DNA from: Epinephelus fuscoguttatus | Lineage: Eukaryota > Chordata > Actinopteri > Perciformes > Serranidae | Direction of reading: 5' to 3' | Assembly (NCBI RefSeq): GCF_011397635.1 | Contig: NC_064775.1 | Coordinates: 15,699,452-15,763,451 of the forward strand | Length of the DNA: 64,000 bases | Shown: positions 15,325 to 26,300 of the stretch, piece by piece | Layout of the letters: each line of letters opens with the position of its first letter | Position numbering within the stretch: position 1 is the first letter of the stretch | Notes under the pieces: model-generated | The model's database searches: none | Seen by the model: the letters and a program-made list of their open reading frames with translations, nothing else | What the model was told of the DNA's origin: nothing | Made by a program: the position numbers and the translations under genes

Positions 15325-15945
15325 TTACAGCAATATTTAAATCTAAATGTTAAATCTAAATCAAAATGTTAAATGTTAAATCTCAGGACACGTTAATGTT
15401 AAATCTAAATGTTAAATCTAAATCTAAATGTTAAATGTTCAATCCAAATCTAAATGTTAAATCTAAATGTTAAATGTTAAATCTAAATGTTAAATCTAAA
15501 TCAAAATGTTAAATGTTGAATCTAAAGGTTAAATCTAAATCCAAATCTAAATCTAAATGTTAAATCTAAATCCAAATGTTAAATGTTGAATCTAAATCTA
15601 AATGTTAAATCTAAATCAAAATGTTAAATGTTAAATCTAAATCTAAATGTTAAATCTAAATCCAAATGTTAAATGTTGAATCTAAATGTTAAATCTAAAA
15701 CAAAATACTAAATGTTAAATCTAAATGTTAAATCCAAATCTAAATGTTAAATGTTAAATCTAAATGTTAAATCTAAATCCAAATGTTAAATCTAAATCCA
15801 AATGTTAAATGTTGAATCTAAATGTTAAATCTAAAACAAAATATTAAATGTTAAATCTAAATGTTAAATCCAAATCTAAATGTCAAATGTTAAATCTAAA
15901 TCTAAATTTTAAATCTAAATATGAAATCTAAATGTTAAATTTAGA
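15325..15945. repeat. AAATCTAAATGTT-type minisatellite
   Basis: About 620 bases consist almost only of two short words, AAATCTA/AAATCCA and AATGTTA, in varied order. Higher-order units such as AAATCTAAATGTTAAATCTAAATC recur. The array is flanked by ordinary sequence and lies just 5' of the paics fragment. No coding potential. Confidence 0.9.
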
Positions 15946-16001
15946 GAGGAGAGAGGATTTAGTTATCAAGTATGTAATAATATCTGTATGATTTTCCTCA
16001 G

Positions 16002-16287
16002 GTGACAGCGTATCCACCGTGTTTGTGGCCGTAGCTGGCAGAAGTAAGAAGCCTTGGTCCTGTGGTGCCAGGAAACATGGAGTATTCCATCATCAACTGC
16101 CCATCTCTCAGTCCTGACTGCTTAGTTTGCCGCGCAGATCTTCGGGCTGACTGATCACCTGGTGTGGTGCAAACTGAGGGCCTCCATGCTCAACACCTCA
16201 GTGTCTCTCAAGCTGGCTGACGAGAAGTACAGGCCTGCAGCCTCTGAACTGGCTCAAGACCCCTCTGAGCCTAACGTTCGATTTTAG
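16002..16287 (+). pseudogene. Broken C-terminal fragment of paics (AIR carboxylase/SAICAR synthetase)
   Basis: PAICS catalyses two steps of de novo purine synthesis; its C-terminus is the AIR carboxylase domain. After a CCTCAG acceptor-like site the plus strand reads GDSVSTVFVAVAGRS, the exact style of the conserved PAICS segment. A shifted frame then gives PGNMEYSIINCPSLSPD, and another shift gives [20 protein letters not shown], again PAICS. The stretch between SLSPD and FAAQ is missing about 25 residues of the usual protein. Two frame changes and the internal loss mean this is a dead copy. Its acceptor-like start suggests a duplicated genomic piece rather than a processed copy. The tail beyond ISLK-type sequence ends at TAG. 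Confidence 0.8.
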
Positions 16288-16585
16288 GGCTCTGCTGTCT
16301 GTCAGTGTTTTTGTTTACCATATCAAACCCAAGAACTGTACATTACATCTTCATGTACTTTCCTTACACACATAAATCATTCCATTAAAGAAGATAATTA
16401 AAAGCTTCTCAATTAAACGCTTCTGTGGTTATTTAATCCCAGTATAGCCCATATTCACAGGAGACATTTTGACGTCTCATAGCAGGAAAGGCACAGTAAC
16501 CTTCAGTTTCAGGGTCCTGAAAGTGTGCATGCTGGCTCAAGGCATGGCTTAGTGGGACACCTTAAAGGCACTTAGCCATCATTTA
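16288..16585. other. Gene-free stretch after the paics fragment
   Basis: No open frame or recognised repeat is visible. ATTAAA-like words near 16382-16420 may be remnants of the fragment's 3' UTR. Confidence 0.4.
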
Positions 16586-16589
16586 TAAA

Positions 16590-17010
16590 ATATGTTTCAC
16601 CTGTCCGTCCCTGTGCTTTCCATAATTGACAAATGCCACATCCCTGATGTTCTTCCGGCTGTTCCTGGGAACCTCCAGTAAACCAGCAGCAGATGATCGC
16701 AGTGTCCTTGGAAGCAAATACTTAACAAGGGAGTTAGTGATGTAGCTCGGTCCCAGCCCATGTGGGGTTTTGTATACAAGGAGGAGGAGCTTAAAATCAA
16801 TTCAAAGTCGAACAGGAAGTCAGTGCAGAGCAGCTCAGAGTGGCCTGATGTGCTCTCTCCTCCTGGTGCTGGTTCATAGCCGAGCTGCAGAGCTTTGAAT
16901 GAGCTGAAGTCTCTCAGTGGTGTTTTTGGGAGGCCAGTAAAAAGTGTGTTACAGTAGTTACAGCTTGAAATAAAGGCATGAATCAATTTCTCTGCATCTC
17001 TTTCATTTAG
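16590..17010 (-). mobile_element. LINE reverse-transcriptase fragment, CR1/L2-type
   Basis: On the minus strand the sequence resembles the far C-terminal part of fish CR1/L2-clade LINE proteins: AFISSCNYCNTLFTGLPK, then FDFELILLLLVYKT and a GLGPSYI-like stretch. The frame is broken in several places and neither end of the element is present. The flank 17010-17738 has AT-rich sequence and no gene. Confidence 0.65.
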
Positions 17011-17738
17011 AAATGGTCGTACCTTAGCGATGTTTCTGAGGTGGTTTCCGTCACTTTGTTAATGTGGGACCTGAAGGTTTAAATCTGACTCTAGGATCAC
17101 ACCAGGACTTGTAACCTCAGATTTAATCCAGATCGTTAAGGTCATTCATTTAACATTTGTGCATTTTCAGCAGTTCTTCTAAATTTGATTTGAGCTTTCA
17201 GCATTCACACACTTTCTGCAGGAAGTTTTTACTGTGACTCCTATACTGTGTTTCTCTAAAGTAATTAGACTCTCCAAACTAAATAGGTGTATTTCATTTG
17301 AATTGTATGGACACAATTGAAACTGTTGATCCATTAGCAGGATACAAATGATGAGATGTAATGCAGGAAGAGACATAAAATAATGGAATGCAAAAACCGC
17401 CTTAAATTTTTAAATGTATGAATTTATATTTTTATATTTTTAATAAAATATATTGTACGTATATTTTTCATAAAATATATTATATTACATGAAAAAGAAA
17501 ATAGCATATATAATAACATATATATCATAACACTTCTATTGTTATTGTTATTTCTGTTTTTTTTCTATTGTGATCTTGTCCTATATCATATTATGTGATA
17601 ATATAATATGTAATAATAATAATAAGAGTATTTTAATTAAAGTAAATTAAGTATTTAAATTTATATTATTATATTATTTAAAAAAAATATTATATTACAT
17701 AGTCTAATATAGTATAACATAAAATGATATGTGACATA

Positions 17739-19364
17739 CAGTACAGGCCAAAAGTTTGGACACACCTTCTCATTCAATGCGTTTTCTTTATTTTCATGAC
17801 TATTTACATTGTAGATTCTCACTGAAGGCATCAAAACTATGAATGAACACATGTGGAGTTATGTACTTAACAAAAAGGTGAAATAACTGAAAACATGTTT
17901 TATATTCTAGTTTCTTCAAAATAGCCACCCTTTGCTCTGATTACTGCTTTGCACACTCTTGGCATTCTCTCCATGAGCTTCAAGAGGTAGTCACCTGAAA
18001 TGGTTTTCCAACAGTCTTGAAGGAGTTCCCAGAGGTGTTTAGCACTTGTTGGCCCCTTTGCCTTCACTCTGCGGTCCAGCTCACCCCAAACCATCTCGAT
18101 TGGGTTCAGGTCCGGTGACTGTGGAGGCCAGGTCATCTGCCGCAGCACTCCATCACTCTCCTTCTTGGTCAAATAGCCCTTACACAGCCTGGAGGTGTGT
18201 TTGGGGTCATTGTCCTGTTGAAAAATAAATGATCGTCCAACTAAACGCAAACTGGATGGGATGGCATGTCGCTGCAGGATGCTGTGGTAGCCATGCTGGT
18301 TCAGTGTGCCTTCAATTTTGAATAAATCCCCAACAGTGTCACCAGCAAAACACCCACACACCATCACACCTCCTCCTCCATGCTTCACAGTGGGAACCAG
18401 GCATGTGGAATCCATCCATTCACCTTTTCTGCGTCTCACAAAGACACGGCGGTTGGAACCAAAGATCTCAAATTTGGACTCATCAGATCAAAGCACAGAT
18501 TTCCACTGGTCTAATGTCCATTCCTTGTGTTTCTTGGCCCAAACAAATCTCTTCTGCTTGTTGCCTCTCCTTAGCAGTGGTTTCCTAGCAGCTATTTGAC
18601 CATGAAGGCCTGATTTGTGCAGTCTCCTCTTAACAGTTGTTCTAGAGATGGGTCTGCTGCTAGAACTCTGTGTGGCATTCATCTGGTCTCTGATCTGAGC
18701 TGCTGTTAACTTGCGATTTCTGAGGCTGGTGACTCGGATGAACTTATCCTCAGAAGCAGAGGTGACTCTTGGTCTTCCTTTCCTGGGTCGGTCCTCATGT
18801 GTGCCAGTTTCGTTGTAGCGCTTGATGGTTTTTGCGACTCCACTTGGGGACACATTTAAAGTTTTTGCAATTTTCCAGACTGACTGACCTTCATTTCTTA
18901 AAGTAATGATGGCCACTCCTTTTTCTTCAGTTAGCTGATTGGTTCTTGCCATAATATGAATTTTAACAGTTGTCCAATAGGGCTGTCGGCTGTGTATTAA
19001 CCTGACTTCTGCACAACACAACTGATGGTCCCAACCCCATTGATAAAGCAAGAAATTCCACTAATTAACCCTGATAAGGCACACCTGTGAAGTGGAAACC
19101 ATTTCAGGTGACTACCTCTTGAAGCTCATGGAGAGAATGCCAAGAGTGTGCAAAGCAGTAATCAGAGCAAAGGGTGGCTATTTTGAAGAAACTAGAATAT
19201 AAAACATGTTTTCAGTTATTTCACCTTTTTTGTTAAGTACATAACTCCACATGTGTTCATTCATAGTTTTGATGCCTTCAGTGAGAATCTACAATGTAAA
19301 TAGTCATGAAAATAAAGAAAACGCATTGAATGAGAAGGTGTGTCCAAACTTTTGGCCTGTACTG
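17739..19364 (-). mobile_element. Tc1/mariner transposon with long terminal inverted repeats
   Basis: The element is 1,626 bp and is bounded by TA target duplications (17737-17738 and 19365-19366). Its ends read CAGTACAGGCCAAAAGTTTG and its inverse. The inverted repeats are about 270 bp long (17739 to ~18010 and ~19094 to 19364) and nearly identical. The left repeat includes the 3' end of the transposase gene. One transposase frame spans the middle. The ends and the coding region look young. Confidence 0.95.
17900..18952 (-). CDS. Tc1-type DD34E transposase, one in-frame stop
   Basis: The frame starts MARTNQLTEEKGVAIITL and would give 350 residues. A paired helix-turn-helix region comes first (VWKIAKTLNVSPSGVAKTIKRY, then RKLTAAQIRDQMNA). 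The catalytic triad region follows: SDESKFEIFG (first D), QQDNDPKHTS (second D) and SPDLNPIEMVWGELDRR (E). A single TGA at 18488-18490 stands where the family has TGG (KSVL-W-SDESK); otherwise the frame is open end to end. The C-terminal ~30 codons lie inside the terminal repeat. The protein is therefore probably not made in full from this copy, though the ends could be moved by another copy. Confidence 0.93.
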
Positions 19365-19445
19365 TACATATTATATTATGTTATGTTATATTATATTATA
19401 TTATATTATTATAATATATATATATATATTATAATATTGGTATAC

Positions 19446-19479
<34 letters not shown>

Positions 19480-19480
19480 C
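19365..19480. repeat. AT-rich (TA)n tract
   Basis: An ATATAT-rich stretch separates the Tc1 element from the LINE. Confidence 0.9.
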
Positions 19481-20815
19481 ATTGGTGTGGAGGATGCCAT
19501 CATCTTCCTCACTCACAAGGCCCTGTCTAACTTGGAGAGTGCTGGAAGCACTGTGAGTCATATTCTTTGACTTCTCCAGTGCCTTCAACAGCATTCAACC
19601 CAGCCTCCTGAGAGACAAGTTGCTGGATATGCAACTTCACCCGGACATCACTGCCTGGACTTTGGATTACCTCACGGGCCGGCTGCAGTATGTCTGGGTG
19701 GGTGGCTACGTATCTGAGGTGGTGTCAAGTGACACCAGGGTGCCCCAAGGAACTGTTCTGGCACCATTCTTCTTCACCCTCTACACCTCTGATTTCCGGT
19801 TCAATTCTGGTTCCTGCCACCTCCAAAAGTTTTCCGATGACTCCTCTATAGTCGGGTGCGCCAGAAATGATGACAAGGAGGAGTACAGAGGACTGATTCA
19901 GAGCTTTGTCGCGTGGAGCAACCGAAACCACCTTCAACTCAACATCAGTAAGACTAAGGAGGTGTGGTGGACAACCGGAGGAACCAGAGGCAACCTGCCC
20001 CAGTCACCATCCAGGGCGAGGAGGTGGAGATGGTGGACTCGTACAAGTACCTTGGGATCTACATCAACAATAAACTGGACTGGATTCATAACACAGATGC
20101 CCTCTATAGGAAAGGACAGAGCAGGATGTTCTTCCTGAAGAGACTCAGATCGTTTGGCGTTTGTAGTGGGCTCCTCAAGACCTTCTACCAGTCTGGTTGC
20201 CAGTGCACTCTTCTTTGCTGTAGTGTGCTGGTGGGGTGGAGTTAAGACTGGTGAGGTCAACAGGCTCAACAAGCTTGTGAGGAAAGCTCACTCTGTGGTG
20301 GGACTGGACCTGGACAGTCTGGAGACAGTGGCTGAGAGGAGAGTGAAGGACAAAATCTGTGCAATCCTGGACAATCCTTCTCACCCTCTGCACAACGAGC
20401 TGTGGCTGATGGGCAGCTCATTCAGCCAGCAGATTATCCCACCCAGGAGCAGAACTGAACAATTCAGACGCTTGTATGTGCCCACTGCCATCAGACTGTA
20501 CAACAAGCAACATCCAGCTCTGAACTGACTTATTTTGCATCCGTCCAATATGACACTTTATCTGCCACCTGTCACTTTATTTCATTCAACACTTTGTCTG
20601 CCATTTTTTAGTCACTATATTCATCTGTTGTAGCAATTTTATTTTATCTCTTATTTATCTATTATTATCTTTAATTTTTACATTTTATGTCTTCTCTTTA
20701 ATCTTATTCTATTTAAGGTCCTTTGATTTTGTCTTGTGCTGTTGTGACACTTGAATATCTCCCCTGGGGGATCAATAAAGTATATCTTTTCTTATCTTAT
20801 CTTATCTTAATATAT
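19480..20815 (+). mobile_element. 5'-truncated L2/CR1-clade LINE with 3' tail
   Basis: The coding part is a reverse transcriptase C-terminal two-thirds: DFSSAFNSIQPSLL, VPQGTVLAPFFFTLYTSDF, the catalytic box as FSDDSSIVG, then YKYLGIYINNKLDW and the family tail VGLDLDSLETVAERR. Frame changes near 19970 and 20200 break it. The 3' UTR ends GGGGGATCAATAAAGTATATC and a TCTTATCTTATCTTA repeat at ~20788-20810, typical of this group. The 5' end is lost at the AT tract. Confidence 0.88.
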
Positions 20816-21310
20816 TATATTACATTATACGATATAATATGATATAATGTAATATTATATCAAATATAAAATATTTTTTACATATATATTACATTATATT
20901 ATATTTTTTTTATTGTGTATTGTATTATATTATTTTTGAAAAAAACATTATATTATATAATGCAATATAATATAAAATTATATAATGTAATAATGTATAA
21001 ACTAACAAAGTATTTTTACACATATATTACATTATATTATTTCACATTATATATCAAATAAGTATAAAGGATAATATGTATTATTTATATAATATTATTT
21101 GAAAAATTATATCACATAATAAAATATAGAGTAATACAGCATAAAATGATTTACAATTTAATACTGTATATGTAGTACGTTATATTTTTTGTATTCTATT
21201 TCATTATTCTATAATAATAATACAACGACAACACCTTATATCCAATTAATGAATTTATTTTATTTCATTTGATATCATCCAATTTTATGCTATTTTAGAT
21301 TATCCAATTA
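20816..21310. repeat. AT-rich low-complexity tract
   Basis: Runs of ATATTATAT-like words with hardly any G or C; nothing else seen. Confidence 0.85.
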
Positions 21311-21329
21311 CTCATGTCAAGAGTAACGA

Positions 21330-21480
21330 AAAATTATGCCCAAATCATGATGACACTTCCCTCAAGCGGGCAAGGAAAAACTCCCAAACTCACCCTTCAC
21401 GGGAGAGCTGGAAGAAACCTTGGGAAGGACCACACGAGAGGGAACTCCCTTCCAGAGATAGTGTAGTGTCTTATGGGCAG
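21330..21480. repeat. Dispersed repeat motif (GGCAAGGAAAAACTCCC ... GGAAGAAACCTTGGG)
   Basis: This pair of phrases, followed by GAACTCCCTTCC, recurs widely in vertebrate genomes as I remember them. I cannot name the family. It lies between the AT tract and the end of the kinase gene. Confidence 0.4.
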
Positions 21481-21600
21481 CATATCAAACAGACAGTCAT
21501 AACAGACGTCTCCTGTGCAGGCGTTACTTACCAACCTCCTAATGACCTGATATTACCCTGAACCGTTGATCTGTGGTCCTGATCCTTTGTCCTGGCTCCG

Positions 21601-21640
21601 TCGTCCTCCGTCGTCCTCCGTCGGCCTCTGTCGGCCGTCG
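21601..21640. repeat. Short (CGTCCTCCGT)n tandem repeat
   Basis: The unit GTCGTCCTCC/GTCGGCCTCT occurs about four times in a row. It may represent decayed 3' exon or UTR sequence of the kinase gene. Confidence 0.6.
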
Positions 21641-21794
21641 TGGCTCTGGTGGCCTGCCACTGTCCAACAACAACAAAGTTTAGTTATGGCAAGTTCTCAA
21701 GTTTGCATAGCAAACTTTCAGTAACAAATTTTAATCCTCACAAGTATCAGACCTAAAGTTTCTTGATTTACAATCAGCTGATCCTGAGCGTGAG

Positions 21795-23320
21795 TTGCAT
21801 TAGAAGAGCTTACCTGCACGTGAAGGTGCACCCTCAATCCAGGCTCCTCTCTCTCTTTTTCCTCTGTGGAGGAGCTGCAGTCTGGATTTCTGCACACATC
21901 AAAACTTGTTTGAATCTCTTGAATCATAAAGTCTAATGGGACAGACCGACTAAAGAGGGATGTGACGCAACACCTACCTAATCGGACACTTTCCTTTTCC
22001 TCAGAGGTCTGGTTTGGGCCACTGTCACCGGAGAGGATCTTTTTCTTTTTTTTTCCTCTTTGGAGATGAGCAGTCTGGGTTCCTGCAAAGATGAAATGTT
22101 GTTTAAATATCTTGAATCCTACAGTAACAGCACAATCTCTTTAAAACTGGGAAGTGACAAAATACAAACTTTTCAATGATCTCTGGATTTTTGGCCTCGC
22201 TGGATGATGCCTGGTTAGATTCCTGGCGCTTCCCTGTGGGGAAAAAAAGTTTTAAGGTTTCACCAAAACCACCTGCTTTGTTTTTAACTGAGACTGAGAC
22301 CCACTGAACAGGAGTCAAAGATAAGCTTGCTTTTCTTTTGTGTCTCAGACTCATCAGTTGGAGCCTTATTTGAATCATGTGACTGGCTCATCTTCCTCTT
22401 CTTCCCCTCTGGCGAGCATGGAGTTCTGCATAGATGAAATGTGTTTGAATGTCTTGAATTTAAACAGTTGGCATAAATAAGTTCAGACAAATAAAAGAAC
22501 ACTTACCTTAACTCAGGGTGCAAGGCCACAAAAGTCACCCACGTCCTTTTCCTCTGAGGTTTAATTTTGGCCTCAGTGGACGGAGCTTCAGTTTGGGTCT
22601 CACTTGATGAATCCATCACTTCCATCTTCCTCTTCTTCCTCTCTGGCGAGCATGGAGTTCTGCATAGATGAAATATGTTTGAATGTCTTGAATTTTAGCA
22701 GTTAGCTTAAAATAATTTAGACAAATCAAAGAGCACGTACCTCAATCCACTATAGGAAGCTACAAAAGTGGCCCATGTCCTCTTCCTCTGAGTTGTTATT
22801 GTGGACGGAGCTTCAGCCTCTTTCAATTCAAGCAGCAGGCTCATCTTCCTCTTCTTCCTCTCTGGTGAGCTGCTGAATGGAGATCTGCATGGATGAAATG
22901 TGTTTGAATGTCTTGAATTTAAACAGTTGGCATAAATAAGTTCAGACAAATAAAAGAACACTTACCTTAACCCAGGGTGCGAGGCTACAAAGGTCGCCCA
23001 CGTCCTTTTTCTCTGAGGATTAATTTTGGCCTCAGTGGACGGAGCTTCAGTTTGGGCCTCGCTTAAAGAATCCATCACTGTCATCTTCCTTTTCTTCCTC
23101 TCCAGTGATCCAGTGTATGGAGTTCTGCATAGATGAAATATGTTTGAATGTCTTGAACTTGAACAGCAATCTTTATTAAGTATAGACAAATAGAATAACA
23201 CCCACCTTGACCCAGTGTATGAGGCTACAAAGGTCGCCCACGTCCTTTTCCTCTGAGGCGTAGCTGTGGCCATGCTGGATGAAGCCTCAGCTGGAGCCTC
23301 TTTGGAGGTTTCGTGTTGCT
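21795..23320 (-). repeat. Tandem cassette-exon array in the kinase C-terminal tail
   Basis: Exons starting at 23320, 23124, 22884, 22659 and 22425, plus decayed copies starting at 22082 and 21889, repeat with their introns at about 190-370 bp spacing. Each good copy encodes a SPERKKRKM box, a variable acidic middle (such as [13 protein letters not shown]) and a [13 protein letters not shown] box ending in GLR/GSR. Copies 22966-23124, 22741-22884 and 22507-22659 are 159, 144 and 153 bp with phase 2 at both ends, so any can be skipped without breaking the frame. The intron word GATGAAATRTGTTTGAATGTCTTGAA recurs before them. The last two copies keep the acceptor and the NPDCSS start but lose the TWATFVAS box. 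Confidence 0.88.
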
Positions 23321-26300
23321 CTGCATAAAAGGAAAAATGAAAAATATAAAGTTATGATGCTTACAATGCTTCAACGTGTTATTCATTTAAAGCTGATCTC
23401 AAATGTGTGCTGCTATAGATGATTCTACCTGCATGTGTCTCGATTAGATCCATCCTCATCTTCTTCTTCGGGGCTGGGCCGCTCTCCAGACTTCTGCATA
23501 GATCAAATACAGTTTCAGTCTTTTCAATTTTAACAGCAAATATCAGGTAATCTGTATATATACACGTATACTGCAAAGTAAGACCAGGAAGGGTATACAA
23601 CACTCACCTGTCACCGCTCTGTGAGGTTTCAGAAAACCTCCTCTTCAGTTTCCTCACATCCGATACTTTGCCAGTATCGGATGTAGCCACAGAGGTGGTG
23701 GGCAACTGGTGCTCTGGCGTTGCCTTTCCCTTGGCAACGGAACAGCTGAGTTGCTGTGGCCGTGGTGGACTCTGGTCGTCACAGATGGAGAGGCTACTGA
23801 AGATGGCCGATGCAACCTCCAGTACCAGGGGATGCTCCTGGTGATTGTGCCAAGCAGGAGCAACCTGGCTGGGGGTATTGTGCTGGTCCAGGGTGGCTGT
23901 GCTGGTGGAGGCCTGCGGGTTGAGCCATGAATCCTGTTCCATGTCTTCTGATCTCTGACTCTGATCCCGACAGACTTCCATCATCTCACAAGCTGATTTG
24001 GTGCTAAGAGAAGATCAATAATTAAATCAACATTCGTCCATCCGCACCAGCACAGATGTTCTACACACAGCATTTTAATGTAGACCTACTAGAAGCTGTT
24101 GGGGTAGCTGTCAATGAGGTCAGTCATGGTGATGAATGGATCCTCAAGAAGAAGGCTGGGCGATATCCGTTTCCTTGGGTCCAGATAAAGCATCTTCTTG
24201 AGTAAATCAATGAAGTTGTCCACATCTTCAACTTGTGCCATGGTGTCCTCATCTGACAGATGGCAGACTGGTCTAATCTGAGAATAAATCAGAATAAATC
24301 ACAAAGGTCAGAAAAATCTCTGTTTATCTTAATGGTGCTTATGATTTGTGGCGAATGTACTCATTTTTAAGAAGAAAAAAAAATCTGATTTGCCAAATGC
24401 AACTTCCTACCTTCTTCAAATCATCCAGGGAGTTGAACTTGCTATTGCCCCTGGTGACTTGTCCGTATTCCAAATGTGTCTGAAGAGAAATTTCGTTCGA
24501 TTAGCTTAAACACAGTGAGCAGCATGACAAAGACAAAGACACTGATGGATACAAAGATAAAAAGGAAGCCATTCTGGCTGACAGTGTTCATACCTTCAAT
24601 CTCCAGCGGCGTCCATGGCGTCTGCCACTGCAGAAGAAGTCCCTTGTTTTGCTGCCATTGTCCAGAAGTCCGAGCGGCAGCTGACCCTGGGTCTGAACCA
24701 TATGTCGTAGCTGTTGGCACAACACAAAGTCACAAAGTCAGTTACACTTATTAAATATAAAGATTTCTTTTTGTTGTTTTATTTGTTTTGTTAGAGGAGT
24801 AACTGCAAAGTGACACACTACTGCACAAATATAAATGCTCATTACAGCAGAGCCCATGGCCTAGCCTCTGTGTAGAAATGACACACAAACATAAATCCGC
24901 CTTTAGTTGTAATACTGACCATGTCATACTCGCTGCTGCCAGGGTACAGGGCATAGCCTAGGAACAACTCCGCATCAGTGCAGCCTAAAGACCACATGGC
25001 AATGGCTGCTGTGCAGGGATGTCCCAGGATGACCTCTGGAGACCTGAGAAAAGAAATACAAATACATTGTTTAGGTTATTTGTTTTAGTTGCTTTAGTAG
25101 ATATAAAATCTAAATCCTGAACTCTGCCATCTGTTACTTACCTGTAGTAAAGCGCCTGCATTTCTTCACCACTCTTCATCTGGGAAGCATGACGGGACAA
25201 GCCAAAGTCAATCATCTTAACCTTCAAAGGCTGGTTTACATGGTCCACCATCATGATATTGTCTGGCTTGAGATCTGTGTGCACGAGTCCAAGGCTTCCC
25301 AGGAGTTGTAGAGTCGTGGCCATCTGAAAGTCACGAATGAATCATGTTATAAAGTCAGTCGCTGTATACAGGTCAGTTTTTGTTTCTGAACATGGGCTTT
25401 GCCAGGCTGAGGGCCCTGTAAGATCTGAGCTGAGTATAATTTCAGAGCAAATTAGTTATTTCCAGTTGGTGGAACAGAAACAGAAACACCTGACAATTTA
25501 ATGCAGTGGATCTGAGTCCTGTACAATATGGATTATAGTCCACCTGGTGGACAAAATAGCAGGAAATTCACCACAACAGTGTGCTCCAGGGATCAAAAAT
25601 GCAAACTTATTCCCAGGTTTTGAGACTCTATATGACAGCACCACAGAATACCCTCAAAAACACTACTCTGGTTGCCAAACAGCAAAGTCCAGTCACACCT
25701 TGGCAACCTTGGCAATAGCTACATTGATCATAAACAGGTGAGGAGGCTGACCTTTAACCTTGGACATGTTGCTTTAGCCTCAGTTGTTAGCACTGCATGT
25801 ATGTAGCTGCCAAGTGCATATTTCAGATACCTTTTACAGGATTCTCATTTTAAAACTGATCGGCTGGAAACATTAAAAGGTCAGCCTGAAAACTCACTGT
25901 CACTGTTATCATTGTAAGCTGTATCTTGTGGGAATGGGAAACTTGACAGGTAGAGTAACAGTGACAAGGCTTGGTGAATTGTATTTTAATGTGACCATCT
26001 CCTGTATGCAGTACATACCTGGTGCAGGATGGGGCGGATCTCTTTCACAGAGAAACAGTTGCGAGGTCTCTTTTCCAAGAAAGTGCACAAACTCATGTCC
26101 AGCATTTCAAACTCAAGACAAAATCGCTCTTTGTCAGTAAAAGCACCGTAGTATCTGACAAAGTTGTATCTGTCTGAGTCGAAAGCTCTCAGTTGTTTAA
26201 GGATGGCAGCCTGGGGAACATATCAGATGTTAGATTTCAGGCAAATGATTTAAAGTACATTTGAAGCATTGCACTGTACAAATGAAACCTTTGATACCTA

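Noticed and set aside
17661-17852. Short frame repeated at 19251-19556 with the same residues
   Set aside because: It is the Tc1 terminal inverted repeat read in both directions, not a gene.
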